DNA of 64,000 nucleotides from an uncultured Clostridia bacterium (GTDB lineage Bacteria > Bacillota > Clostridia > Oscillospirales > Acutalibacteraceae): the NCBI GenBank assembly GCA_945874765.1, contig CAMCHQ010000003.1:1-64000 (forward strand), in the 5' to 3' direction. Made by a program: the position numbers and the translations under genes. Below the pieces are notes generated by a model, which was not told where the DNA came from, ran no database searches, and worked only from the letters and a program-made list of their open reading frames with translations. Position 1 is the stretch's first letter; every line of letters starts with the position of its first letter. Shown one piece after another: positions 1-7,647 of this stretch.

Positions 1-569
1 GTGCGCCATATGTTTCAGAAGGTAATGTAAAGATACATAATCGTCAAGACGGCAAACTTATCACAAGTTTTAAACCGTACGAAATTAAAAGTTTTGCGCT
101 TAAATTAAAGAATACGGCTGACATATCAAAACAGAAAAATATAAAAATATCATTGCCTTTTGATAAAAACATTATTTCAAAGCAAAATGAAACGGCTGAT
201 TTTGAATACAGCATTGCTTATGAGATTATGCCAAATGAAATAAATTCAAACGGCTTTAAATTCGGCATAGAAAAAGACGGCAAAAATGCGCTTGTTGCAA
301 ACAGTCAAAAAATCAAAATCGAAAACGACGGCGAAATTGCTTTTCTTTGCGCTTCTTTAGGAAAAGACAAGGAATGCGAATTTATAGTTGACGGCAAGAA
401 AATCAAAGTCAAAATAAACTCTTGCTTTGAAAGATTTGCAAGATGGGATTTATACGATTTCGGTGAAACGGCATACATAAAAGACGGTAAAATCGCTTTT
501 GAAGCAACACATTGCCACAAAGACGGCAAAGACGAATTTATCAAAGCTAACAACAGAGGCAAAGAATAA
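1..569 (+). CDS. GH38-like alpha-mannosidase, C-terminal part only (5' end outside window)
   Basis: The reading frame is open from the first bases (codons start at base 3), so this is the last ~188 residues of a larger protein. The visible part is beta-rich. It has a 'KPYEIKSFAL' segment typical of the end of the GH38 C-terminal beta domain and a late 'FEATHCHKDGKDE' segment resembling the 'THRH' tail of bacterial GH38 alpha-mannosidases. GH38 enzymes remove alpha-mannose from N-glycan-type substrates. The catalytic domain is not in the window, so activity is inferred from the tail alone. The stop codon overlaps the ATG of the next gene (TAATG), so the two are co-transcribed. Another large beta-sandwich glycosidase is the main alternative. 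Confidence 0.6.
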   Translation, partial: APYVSEGNVKIHNRQDGKLITSFKPYEIKSFALKLKNTADISKQKNIKISLPFDKNIISKQNETADFEYSIAYEIMPNEINSNGFKFGIEKDGKNALVANSQKIKIENDGEIAFLCASLGKDKECEFIVDGKKIKVKINSCFERFARWDLYDFGETAYIKDGKIAFEATHCHKDGKDEFIKANNRGKE

Positions 570-1537
570 TGGTAAACGAACTTAACTTTACGGTTATCAG
601 CGATACGCACTACTATTCCAAGAAAAATTATGTTGACGGTTTTGACAAAAGAAAAAAGCAAAAAAGCGACCAGCTCTTTTTCAGCGCAAGCGAGGAAATT
701 GTAAATCACACTTTTAAAAGTTTATGCGAAAATGACACACCCGATATAATACTTATCAGCGGTGATTTGACATATAACGGTGAAAAAACGTCGCACGAAG
801 AGATGAAAACCGCCTTAAAAAAGCTGAAGCAAAACGGCAAAAAAGTTTTTGTTATAACGGCAACTCACGATTATACTTCACCCGATATGCCGACATACGG
901 AATTGACAAAAACGGGAAAAATACGCAAGTTGAATCCGTCAGCCGTGACGAACTTTTAAGCTATTACGGTGAATTTGGGTATAACGATGCGCTTGCAAAG
1001 CACGAAAGTTCAATGTCATACGTTGCAAAGCTTCAAGACGGATACAGACTTTTTGCGCTTAATGACGATTTCGGTGACCCAAACTGCGGTTTCAGTGACG
1101 ATTTGATTGAATGGATTGGTAAGCAGGCAAAAACGGCAAAAGAAGAGGGACAGTACATAATTGCAATGACGCACCACCCTCTTGTTGCGCCGTCGCCTAT
1201 TTTCACGGCAGTCGCAAAAGGAGATATGTTAAGTGATTTCGAACTTCGCACAAAACAGCTTAGCCAATTCGGTTTTGACTTCATTTTGACAGGTCACACC
1301 CATATGCACAATATTTCCTGCTGCAATGTATGCGGCAAGAAGTTTTACGATATTTCCACTGCGGCGCTGACCGGATTTCCGCCGTATTACCGCTGTATCA
1401 CTCTCAATAAAGACGAGAAAAAGATGGATATAAAAACCGTTTGCGTTGATAATGTAAGCAAAATTGACACCGATAATCTTTCGCTTGAGCAATATACAAA
1501 AAAGCTCTTTTTAGGCGTTGTCAAAAGCACTTTATGA
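569..1537 (+). CDS. Calcineurin-like metallophosphoesterase (catalytic part; probably frameshifted at its 3' end)
   Basis: A 322-residue phosphoesterase without a signal peptide. Metal-site motifs are visible in order: D12-T-H14 (DxH), G65-D66-L-T-Y-N (GDxxxxG), A98-T-H-D (where GNHD is usual, so the metal-bridging Asn is replaced by Thr), 'MTHHPLV' and 'LTGHTHMHN' (GHxH). It should hydrolyse a phosphomono- or diester. The substrate is unknown. It overlaps the upstream GH38-like gene and precedes an EEP-family hydrolase, suggesting a job in phosphorylated-glycan or surface-polymer turnover. The frame stops at 1535-1537 in an overlap with a second frame that carries on what looks like the C-terminal domain of the same protein (next entry), so the gene may be broken. 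Confidence 0.82.
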   Translation: MVNELNFTVISDTHYYSKKNYVDGFDKRKKQKSDQLFFSASEEIVNHTFKSLCENDTPDIILISGDLTYNGEKTSHEEMKTALKKLKQNGKKVFVITATHDYTSPDMPTYGIDKNGKNTQVESVSRDELLSYYGEFGYNDALAKHESSMSYVAKLQDGYRLFALNDDFGDPNCGFSDDLIEWIGKQAKTAKEEGQYIIAMTHHPLVAPSPIFTAVAKGDMLSDFELRTKQLSQFGFDFILTGHTHMHNISCCNVCGKKFYDISTAALTGFPPYYRCITLNKDEKKMDIKTVCVDNVSKIDTDNLSLEQYTKKLFLGVVKSTL

Positions 1538-1976
1538 CGCTGAATATAATTATGAGGGATTTATGGATTTTGCCGTCGGAATAAGTATTCCCAAAGAAAC
1601 GAGCAAAAAATACAAGCCGATTTTTCACCTCATCGCTAAATTTTTAAACCGTTTAACTTTCGGAAAAGTTTGGCGCTTTATTCGTTTTTCAAGCGGTGTG
1701 AGCAAAGAGGAGATAAACAAAATCTACAATAATAAGGTTGTCCCCTATGCAATTGACATAGCTGCAAATTTATATAAAGGCGACGGCAACATACCTGTAT
1801 CAAGCAGTGAGTACAAAATGACATATGCGCTTTTAAAAAAAGTTGATATTCTTGCAAAACCGTTTGGCAAAAAACTTAATTCAATCGGTTTATCAAGTAT
1901 AAGCAGTGCAGTTTTACCGCTTGTCAACCGTGGCACAGGCAGTGACGCAAACGCAACTATTTACTTTGAGGAGTAA
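1515..1976 (+). pseudogene. C-terminal domain of the metallophosphoesterase, in the +1 frame
   Basis: About 153 codons in the +1 frame relative to the preceding gene. The frame opens just after a TAG at 1512-1514 and overlaps the upstream gene by about 20 nt. The only start in the overlap is TTG at 1518, with no convincing Shine-Dalgarno. A later ATG at 1563 has GAGGG 4 nt upstream, but open coding continues before it. The product is helical and basic ('VWRFIRFSSG', 'AANLYKGDGN') with no domain I recognise. Removing one A from the A4 run at 1523-1526 would join it to the upstream protein (..GVVK-ALYDAEYN..). The simplest reading is one ~475-residue enzyme broken by a single-base insertion or sequencing error. 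An independent overlapping gene is the alternative. Confidence 0.6.
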
Positions 1977-1979
1977 AAA

Positions 1980-3347
1980 ATGAGCAAGCAATTAAAAAAT
2001 GACATTAAAAATTCTATAATAAAAACGCCTTGGCACATTATAAGATTTCTTTCATTTTTCAGCGTACTTTTACCGCTGTGCCTTCCTGTGCTTTGGGCAG
2101 GTCACAAAAACGTTTCGCTTATAACATTTATAGCAAGTATTGTAAATCACGGCTTTGACATTAAAGCCATATGCGCAGATAAATCATATCTTTTTGCAAT
2201 ATGCACGGTAATAAGCGTGATTATTTTCAGTATTGTTGAAATAATCTGTTCCCTTTTTACGCAAATGAAAAACGGATATAAGCGCAACATTACAGCTTTT
2301 TCAATTAATTTTTTTGCTTTGGCATTAACTGCGTTTTTATCTATCGGCTTCGGCGCAAAAGCAAAAATAGGGCTAATCATTATATTTTTGATATATTTGG
2401 TGAAATTGATTTTGCACAACAAGGTTGATAAAAAAGAAATTAAGCCATACCAAGGACTTCTTTTTGTATTGATAATCGCTTCGATTATTGCTTCATTATG
2501 TTTTTCTTATCACACACAAGACGTAAAATACACGGCGCCGAAAAGCAAGGAAAATGATTTAAGCGTTGTAACATTTAATGTTGCCGCCGCATTCGGAAGC
2601 AAACTTGACGATACCGACAGTATGACACGTTCATCACGCTTTGCAAATTATATGAATGATATTAAACCTGATTTAATCGGCACGCAGGAAATGAATTCTT
2701 ACTGGCTTAACAATTTAAAAACAGGTTTGGGCGATTACGAAAGCTACGGTATTAAGCGAGGCGGTGACAGCGAGGAGAAAAACAGCGAGATGAATGCTCT
2801 GTTTTGGAATAAAAGCAGATTTTCTTTAATTGAGAAAAATACTTTTTGGTTGAGTGAAACTACGCAAAAGCAAAGCAAATATACATACACCGACGAAAAC
2901 GGCAACAAGGGAGAAGCCGGTTGCTACAGAATTTGCAGTTTCGTTGTGTTATTTGACAAAAAGACTGAGCAAAAACTTATTTTTCTAAACACTCATCTTG
3001 ACAATGCAAGCGAGCAGGCGGCAAATTTCGGCGCAAAGGTTATTATCGATAAAACAGACGAATTAAAATCTAAATACGGCAATAAAGTTCATATTGTTTT
3101 AACCGGAGATTTTAACGAAACGCAGAATAACACGGCGTACAAACTTGTAAAAGACAAATTAAACGATTGCACCGATTCATCTAAGAAAACGGCAACATAT
3201 CAGGAATGGGGATACCGCAGTACGCAAAACGAGCCGATTGATTTCATTTTCACAAGCGGAAAAGGATACGATTACACCGTTTTAAACAACTTAAACGGCG
3301 GTTATATTTCCGACCACTACGGTGTATATTCAAATATAAATTTTTGA
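1980..3347 (+). CDS. Membrane-anchored endonuclease/exonuclease/phosphatase (EEP) family hydrolase
   Basis: 455 residues. The N-terminal ~170 residues hold about five hydrophobic segments (roughly 22-45, 62-85, 100-118, 120-140, 155-173). After them comes an extracellular EEP (DNase I-like) domain: 'VVTFNVAAAF' (metal Asn), 'DLIGTQEMN' (metal Glu), 'FLNTHLDN' (catalytic His), 'LTGDFNET' (GDFN) and the final 'SDHYGVYS' (catalytic Asp-His). Such ectodomains cleave phosphodiesters, including phospholipid head groups or nucleic acids. The substrate cannot be told here. A GAGGAG site lies just upstream of the ATG. The gene sits directly behind the metallophosphoesterase, probably in one operon with the GH38-like gene. 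Confidence 0.85.
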   Translation: MSKQLKNDIKNSIIKTPWHIIRFLSFFSVLLPLCLPVLWAGHKNVSLITFIASIVNHGFDIKAICADKSYLFAICTVISVIIFSIVEIICSLFTQMKNGYKRNITAFSINFFALALTAFLSIGFGAKAKIGLIIIFLIYLVKLILHNKVDKKEIKPYQGLLFVLIIASIIASLCFSYHTQDVKYTAPKSKENDLSVVTFNVAAAFGSKLDDTDSMTRSSRFANYMNDIKPDLIGTQEMNSYWLNNLKTGLGDYESYGIKRGGDSEEKNSEMNALFWNKSRFSLIEKNTFWLSETTQKQSKYTYTDENGNKGEAGCYRICSFVVLFDKKTEQKLIFLNTHLDNASEQAANFGAKVIIDKTDELKSKYGNKVHIVLTGDFNETQNNTAYKLVKDKLNDCTDSSKKTATYQEWGYRSTQNEPIDFIFTSGKGYDYTVLNNLNGGYISDHYGVYSNINF

Positions 3348-3353
3348 TTTTTA

Positions 3354-3382
3354 TTGACTGTAAATTTATTTTTTCATATAAT
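3354..3382 (+). promoter_or_regulatory. Sigma-A promoter for the EFR1 gene
   Basis: TTGACT at 3354-3359 and TATAAT at 3377-3382 are separated by exactly 17 nt. GGGAGG follows at 3403-3408. The gene therefore has its own promoter despite the short gap after the EEP gene. Confidence 0.75.
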
Positions 3383-3418
3383 CAAAATTAATAACAGCCT
3401 TATGGGAGGAAAAGTGAT

Positions 3419-4177
3419 TTGGTTATATATTTTTCCGCAACGGGAAACAGCAAATATATTGCAAAAAGAATTGCAAACGCCCTCGATGACGAGATTATTT
3501 GCATTAACGATAAGATAAAAAACAATGACACAACACCTATTGAAGCCGACAAGCGACTTGTAATCGTCACTCCGACTTATGCTTGGAGAATTCCTAAAAT
3601 TGTAAGAGATTGGATTAAAAAGACGGAATTTAAAGGCAATAAAAACACTTGGTTTGTTATGAGCTGCGGCGGAGAAATAGGCAATGCCCAAAAATACAAT
3701 AAACTTTTATGCAATGAAAAAGGTTTTAATTATATGGGAACGGCGCAAATTTTAATGCCGGAAAACTACATTGCTCTTTTCGGGACACCGGAAAAAGACA
3801 AAGCAAGGCAAATTGTTTCAAATGCACAGCCGTATATTGAAAAAACGATTAAAACTATCGGTGAAAACAAAGCGTTTGCACCTAACAAAAACAGCATTTA
3901 CTACAGCGCTTTGAGCGGAATAGTAAACGATATGTTTTATCCTCTTTTCGTCAAGGCAAAAGCATTTTCCGTAAATGATAAGTGTATTTCCTGCAAAAAG
4001 TGTGTGAATTTATGCCCTTTAAACAATATTAAACTCGTTGACAAAAAGCCTGTTTGGGGCAGCAACTGCACTCACTGTATGGCTTGCATAAGCTATTGCC
4101 CGTGCCAAGCTATAGAATACGGCAAAAACAGCGTTGGCAAAACAAGATACACATTTGAAAGTTTAAAAATTGAATAA
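3419..4177 (+). CDS. EFR1-type flavodoxin/ferredoxin fusion protein
   Basis: 252 residues. The N-terminal flavodoxin-like half begins with the FMN phosphate-loop motif 'FSATGNSKYIA'. The C-terminal half has two 4Fe-4S cluster motifs, C-I-S-C-K-K-C-V-N-L-C-P and C-T-H-C-M-A-C-I-S-Y-C-P. This layout is the EFR1 family of anaerobe electron-transfer proteins. The start is TTG at 3419, placed 10 nt after the GGAGG at 3404-3408; a GTG at 3414 is out of frame. The gene is monocistronic, with its own promoter and a terminator directly behind it. Its redox partner is unknown. Confidence 0.88.
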   Translation: MVIYFSATGNSKYIAKRIANALDDEIICINDKIKNNDTTPIEADKRLVIVTPTYAWRIPKIVRDWIKKTEFKGNKNTWFVMSCGGEIGNAQKYNKLLCNEKGFNYMGTAQILMPENYIALFGTPEKDKARQIVSNAQPYIEKTIKTIGENKAFAPNKNSIYYSALSGIVNDMFYPLFVKAKAFSVNDKCISCKKCVNLCPLNNIKLVDKKPVWGSNCTHCMACISYCPCQAIEYGKNSVGKTRYTFESLKIE

Positions 4178-4181
4178 AATA

Positions 4182-4210
4182 AAAATGCTCGCATACTTTG
4201 CGGGCATTTT
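4182..4210. terminator. Bidirectional terminator between convergent genes
   Basis: The arms AAAATGC-T-CGCA (4182-4193) and TGCG-G-GCATTTT (4199-4210) form a stem with A- and T-rich flanks. It lies between the EFR1 gene and the decayed thioesterase gene. Confidence 0.75.
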
Positions 4211-4216
4211 AAACTT

Positions 4217-4748
4217 TTATTTGTCATTTTTCCACTGAGTTATTGCACTTGTTACACGACGGTCAATATCTACTCTTGCCGCCTTGCACTCGGCTTTATA
4301 TTTTTTACTGTTAGGAAATGCAATTGATACAAAAAGCGACGAGCCGATAGGAAGCATCTTTTTAATCATACTTTCAGGAAAAACAAAATGGGTAGCGTGC
4401 TTATAAACAACCGTTTCAAGCCTGCAATCGTGCGAAATGTCGGCAAAGCGTACCCGTGGTTTAAGCGCCTGTTATTCCTACCTTTTTATTGCCATGCGCC
4501 AAAAGCCAACTAATCGCCGTTTCTACTCGTTCCAAGGGATAATTATGGTGACCGTAATCTTTCTTTCCCGGTGACATAGTCATAACATTTACGCCAAGCT
4601 CTATAAGCCACTTAACAGCCGAGCGTGCCATATAATCTTCAGGGTCATCGCCGAGCATTGCAATTATTGCACAGTCGGACGGTTCTTTCCGCTTCCAATA
4701 TGCGCCGTAAAAGCCGTCCTTTTCTATATCAAAATGTATATGCTTCAT
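4217..4748 (-). pseudogene. Decayed BAAT/acyl-CoA thioester hydrolase-like alpha/beta hydrolase
   Basis: Translation from ATG 4748 (RBS GGAGG at 4754-4758) reads a typical N-terminus: 'FDIEKDGFYGAYW', then 'AIIAMLGDDPEDYMARSAV', ending 'HGNKKVGITGA' at a stop near 4461. In another frame, from about 4455 to the TAA at 4217-4219, the C-terminal segment is recognisable: 'VVYKHATHFVFPESM', then 'AARVDIDRRVTSAITQW'. The block that should hold the nucleophile (after GITGxSxGG) and the acidic residue is missing. This is a deletion with a frame change, so the gene is inactive. Its promoter is still near-consensus, which suggests recent loss. Confidence 0.8.
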
Positions 4749-4778
4749 ATCTGCCTCCAAATAGATTTATTTAAAGCA

Positions 4779-4796
4779 AGTTAGTCTTTGCTAACT
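4779..4796. promoter_or_regulatory. Operator-like dyad
   Basis: AGTTAG (4779-4784) and CTAACT (4791-4796) are perfect inverted repeats 6 nt apart. They lie just downstream of the minus-strand -10 element of the decayed thioesterase gene, where a repressor would block transcription. The binding protein is unknown. Confidence 0.4.
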
Positions 4797-4798
4797 AA

Positions 4799-4827
4799 AT
4801 TATATTATGAAGTTCATTTTATGTCAA
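4799..4827 (-). promoter_or_regulatory. Sigma-A promoter of the decayed thioesterase gene
   Basis: On the minus strand, TTGACA (4822-4827) and TATAAT (4799-4804) are spaced by 17 nt, a perfect consensus. Confidence 0.7.
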
Positions 4828-4856
4828 TGCTCTGTTATATTAATCGCAAATTTATA

Positions 4857-4886
4857 TTGTAATTCGGCTATGACAAATGTTATAAT
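4857..4886 (+). promoter_or_regulatory. Promoter of the first acetyltransferase
   Basis: TTGTAA (4857-4862) and TATAAT (4881-4886) have an 18-nt spacer. AAGGAG follows at 4906-4911, 8 nt before the ATG. Confidence 0.6.
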
Positions 4887-4919
4887 TATTACATGGCAAT
4901 TTGATAAGGAGAAAGCTTT

Positions 4920-5489
4920 ATGCAGTACAGTGAAAAAGACTTTTTGGAAACGGGCGATCCGGCTAACAGAGAATTAAGCATTTCGTGCAGAGAATTAACA
5001 AGAGAGTATTATCTTTGCGATTACAGAGATGAAAAGAAAAAATCGGAAATATTAAATAAGCTTCTCGGCAAGGTGGGTAAAAATGTAGGAGTAGGCGTAC
5101 CGTTTTACTGCGACCACGGAAAAAGTATTTTTATAGGCAACGATGTTGTTATAGGTATGAACTGCACCTTTGTCGACAACGAGGAAATACGCATAGGAAA
5201 TCGGGTAATGATAGCGCCTAACGTTCAAATATACACCGCCTCTCACCCGACTCTTCCTCAGGAAAGGCTTATAGATAATTGGGAAAACAAAAGCCCCACG
5301 TTTTTCAGGACATTTGCAAAGCCTGTCAAAATTGAGGACAATGCTTGGATAGGCGGAGGGGTTGTAATTTTACCGGGAGTCACTATCGGTAAAAATTCAG
5401 TTATCGGTGCCGGAAGCGTAGTTACAAAATCAATTCCCGCTGACTGCGTTGCCGTCGGAAACCCCTGCAAAGTAATTCACAAATTATAA
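4920..5489 (+). CDS. Sugar O-acetyltransferase (Maa/LacA family, hexapeptide repeat)
   Basis: 189 residues, the usual size for maltose/galactoside O-acetyltransferases. It has an N-terminal Maa-type helical cap (roughly residues 10-50) and a left-handed beta-helix of isoleucine-patch hexapeptides. 'PFYCDHGKSIFIGNDV' and 'YTASHPTLPQ' carry the conserved acceptor-site residues and the catalytic His. The coil ends with 'VIGAGSVVTKSIPAD' and 'VAVGNPCKVI'. It transfers acetyl from acetyl-CoA to a sugar hydroxyl in the cytoplasm. The acceptor sugar is unknown. It has its own promoter and a strong RBS, and a related but non-identical paralogue follows at 5673. Confidence 0.9.
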   Translation: MQYSEKDFLETGDPANRELSISCRELTREYYLCDYRDEKKKSEILNKLLGKVGKNVGVGVPFYCDHGKSIFIGNDVVIGMNCTFVDNEEIRIGNRVMIAPNVQIYTASHPTLPQERLIDNWENKSPTFFRTFAKPVKIEDNAWIGGGVVILPGVTIGKNSVIGAGSVVTKSIPADCVAVGNPCKVIHKL

Positions 5490-5502
5490 TTTTAGGAGAA
5501 TA

Positions 5503-5522
5503 TAGTGTGAAAAATCACACTA
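5503..5522. repeat. Perfect palindrome in the spacer between the acetyltransferase genes
   Basis: TAGTGTGA and TCACACTA are separated by AAAA. The half-site TGTGA..TCACA resembles CRP/FNR-type operators but with a 4-nt rather than 6-nt spacer, so it could equally be a small RNA hairpin. Confidence 0.5.
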
Positions 5523-5544
5523 ATGAATTATATGTCAGTTGCGG

Positions 5545-5595
5545 TGCCCAAAATTTACCGGTGGGCATAATTTGAAATGGCCAAAATCGCCATTT
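5545..5595. repeat. Two tandem perfect hairpins
   Basis: TGCCCA (5545-5550) pairs with TGGGCA (5562-5567), and AAATGGC (5575-5581) pairs with GCCATTT (5589-5595). Neither is followed by a T-tract, so they do not look like simple terminators. Together with the palindrome at 5503-5522 they fill most of the 170-nt spacer. Confidence 0.5.
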
Positions 5596-5672
5596 ACGCC
5601 TGTTCGGGCAACGCAGGTCATCAGGTGATTTTTAATAAACTATTTGTTGCCTGAAAGACTATGGTGATTATT

Positions 5673-6272
5673 ATGAGTAAAGCAAACGTACCGATTAATT
5701 GTTTCTTTCAAGGGTGCTATAATCCCGAATTTGAGGTTGAAATCGCAAAATGTAAAGATAAATGCTTTGAATACAACAAATTAAACCCAAACGACAGAGA
5801 AACCCAAACTAAAATGTTGAAAAACATTATCGGCAAAATGGGCAAAGAGGTAATTATCACTCCGCCGTTTTGGTGCGACTACGGTTATCATATTGAGGTG
5901 GGCGATTATTTTTACTCAAATCATAATTTGATTATAACCGACGGTGCCATGGTGAAATTCGGCAACAATGTATTCATTGCGCCAAACGTATGTTTCACCA
6001 CAGCAGAACACGCTATCGACCCCGAAATGAGAAAATCGGGAGTGGAAATCGCAAAACCGATTACTGTAGGAAACAATGTTTGGATAGGTGCCGGTTCAAC
6101 AATCCTTGCAGGAACAATCATCGGTGACAACACGGTTATCGGAGCAGGCAGTGTAGTTAAAGGCGAAATACCGGAAAACGTTGTGGCGGTCGGCGTGCCG
6201 TGCAAGGTAAAAAGAAAGATTACAGAAGAAGATAAGCACACATATCCTTTAATGCTAAAAAATACCGATTAA
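5673..6272 (+). CDS. Second sugar O-acetyltransferase (Maa family)
   Basis: 199 residues from ATG 5673 ('MSKANVPINC'); an in-frame ATG at 5661 is possible, and neither start has a strong Shine-Dalgarno. Same fold as the upstream enzyme: N-terminal cap, left-handed beta-helix, 'PFWCDYGYHIEVGDYF', 'FTTAEHAIDPE' with the catalytic His, and the 'VWIGAGSTILAG' and 'VIGAGSVVKGEIPENVV' coils. The sequences are clearly diverged, so this is an old paralogue rather than a recent duplication. It presumably acetylates a different sugar. The structured spacer upstream may regulate it. Confidence 0.88.
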   Translation: MSKANVPINCFFQGCYNPEFEVEIAKCKDKCFEYNKLNPNDRETQTKMLKNIIGKMGKEVIITPPFWCDYGYHIEVGDYFYSNHNLIITDGAMVKFGNNVFIAPNVCFTTAEHAIDPEMRKSGVEIAKPITVGNNVWIGAGSTILAGTIIGDNTVIGAGSVVKGEIPENVVAVGVPCKVKRKITEEDKHTYPLMLKNTD

Positions 6273-6280
6273 ATAAAATT

Positions 6281-6311
6281 ATCCCTACTCAAAAAATGAG
6301 CAGGGATTTTT
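6281..6311. terminator. Bidirectional terminator
   Basis: ATCCCT-A-CTCA (6281-6291) pairs with TGAG-C-AGGGAT (6297-6307), then TTTT. It serves the acetyltransferase and the convergent antiporter gene. Confidence 0.8.
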
Positions 6312-6312
6312 G

Positions 6313-7488
6313 TTACTGCTTTTTAAGCAATTTTTTATAACTTAAATCAATGGCGAATGCGCCGAGAGGTGCGGTAAGCAAAATAGCAATTACGGAAACC
6401 GTTAAAACAATTTGACCGCAATCAAGACCCATTGCAAGAGGCAAACCTCCGATAGCCGCCTGAACGGTAGCTTTGGGAGTATAGGCAAGCATCGTAAAAA
6501 GCTTTTCTTTAAATGTAAGTCCCGTTTTCAAAATGCAAACGAACACGCCAAGCATACGAAACAAAAGCACGCACAAAACAAGCAAGACGGACATTAATCC
6601 GGCATTTTTCAAACTGTCAATCGCAACGCTTGCGCCGACCAAAACGAACAGGAAAATTTCCGCCGGTATCCAAAGTTTATCAAACACGTTTGAAAGCGGT
6701 TTTGCCATATTTTCGTTTTTCTTTTTAATCGCAACGCCGAGTGACATAATTGCAATAAGAGCGGCAAAAGGAATAAACGATACCGCACCTTCTGCAAAAT
6801 TCAATGCAAAACTTACGGCAAGGATAATTACAGCTTGAATTAAAGTCGATATTTTAGCTTTATTAAACAGAATTTCCAAAAGTACGCCTGCCAAAACTCC
6901 TACCAAAATACCGATTAAAATAGAAATGGGAATATTGACAAAGCTCATTATCGATACCTTTTCACCCTTTGCCATACCCGTAAAGGCAGTAAACATAACG
7001 ATAACGAAAACGTCGTCAACCGAAGCACCGGCTAAAATCATTTGAGGAATTGATTTATCTGTTCCCATCCCCTCATCCATAAGTTTAATCATTCGTGGTA
7101 CAACAACGGCAGGCGAAACAGCACCGACAACAGCGCCCAAAATTGCGGAATCGAGTACGCTCAGACCGAGAAATTTAGGTGCAAGCAAAACCATACCCAA
7201 AATTTCAAAGCAAGCGGGCACAAAGCACAACAGCACCGCCGGTCTGCCCACTCTTTTTAAGTCGTCAATATTGAGTTTAAGCCCTGCTCTGATTAAAATT
7301 ATAATAAGCGCTATTCTTCTTATATCCGACGAAATCGATAAAATACTGTCGTCGAGCAAATTCAGAACACTCGGACCGATTAAAATACCTGCAATAATCA
7401 TTCCGAAAAGAGGCGGCAATTTAATTTTTTTACAAAGTTCACCTAAAACAAGACCGGATAATAAAATTAACGAAATACTGATTAACAT
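6313..7488 (-). CDS. CPA-family cation/proton antiporter under fluoride riboswitch control
   Basis: 391 residues with about 11-12 hydrophobic segments and no C-terminal TrkA-N/RCK domain. This is the Na+/H+ exchanger fold of the CPA1/CPA2 superfamily. Helix signatures include 'LPPLFGMIIAGILIGPS' near the N-terminus, 'AVVGAVSPAVVVPRMIKL' and 'LAGASVDDVFVIVMFTAF', the last carrying the Asp pair (D-D) expected in the ion-binding site. The leader holds a fluoride aptamer and an intrinsic terminator. This class of antiporter is a known fluoride-riboswitch target, so the likely role is relief of fluoride (or linked pH/cation) stress. RBS AGGAG lies just upstream of the ATG. Confidence 0.88.
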   Translation of the reverse strand: MLISISLILLSGLVLGELCKKIKLPPLFGMIIAGILIGPSVLNLLDDSILSISSDIRRIALIIILIRAGLKLNIDDLKRVGRPAVLLCFVPACFEILGMVLLAPKFLGLSVLDSAILGAVVGAVSPAVVVPRMIKLMDEGMGTDKSIPQMILAGASVDDVFVIVMFTAFTGMAKGEKVSIMSFVNIPISILIGILVGVLAGVLLEILFNKAKISTLIQAVIILAVSFALNFAEGAVSFIPFAALIAIMSLGVAIKKKNENMAKPLSNVFDKLWIPAEIFLFVLVGASVAIDSLKNAGLMSVLLVLCVLLFRMLGVFVCILKTGLTFKEKLFTMLAYTPKATVQAAIGGLPLAMGLDCGQIVLTVSVIAILLTAPLGAFAIDLSYKKLLKKQ

Positions 7489-7514
7489 ATATTTTCTCCT
7501 TTTTCGCAGAAAAT

Positions 7515-7560
7515 AAAAAAGCCGATAATTTCTGCGTCATTAATCGCAGAAGTCATCAGC
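7515..7560 (-). terminator. Riboswitch expression-platform terminator
   Basis: On the minus strand the 3' part of the aptamer (revcomp of 7545-7560) pairs with revcomp of 7521-7536, giving an imperfect stem closed by TTCTGCG/CGCAGAA. Six U follow (7515-7520). Because the 5' arm belongs to the aptamer, ligand binding and termination should be mutually exclusive. Confidence 0.8.
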
Positions 7561-7608
7561 TAAAAAGCGGTTTAGAATTAATATTCAAGGGAGAACCTCA
7601 TTCCCTGC
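7545..7608 (-). ncRNA. Fluoride riboswitch (crcB motif)
   Basis: The minus-strand leader reads AGGGAATGAGGTTCTCCC, then after a short AT-rich linker AAACCGC..., then AGCTGATGACTTCTGC. These are the three conserved blocks of the crcB/fluoride aptamer in the correct order: 5' hairpin with GATG-like loop, ACCGC joining strand, and GCTGATGRCTYCTRC 3' block. It sits between a consensus promoter and the antiporter gene, and its 3' block merges into a terminator. The call rests on motif recognition; a covariance-model search was not possible. Confidence 0.88.
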
Positions 7609-7612
7609 TAAG

Positions 7613-7641
7613 ATAATACAACTAAAGCGTCATATTGTCAA
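7613..7641 (-). promoter_or_regulatory. Consensus promoter of the fluoride-riboswitch transcript
   Basis: Minus strand TTGACA (7636-7641) and TATTAT (7613-7618) with a 17-nt spacer. Transcription would start a few bases before the aptamer. Confidence 0.8.
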
Positions 7642-7647
7642 TACATT

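Noticed and set aside
1498-1504. A_AAA_AAG heptamer in zero frame near the end of the metallophosphoesterase, a classical -1 frameshift site
   Set aside because: The downstream coding frame is +1, not -1, and it has a TAG at 1512-1514, so slippage at this site could not produce the fused protein.
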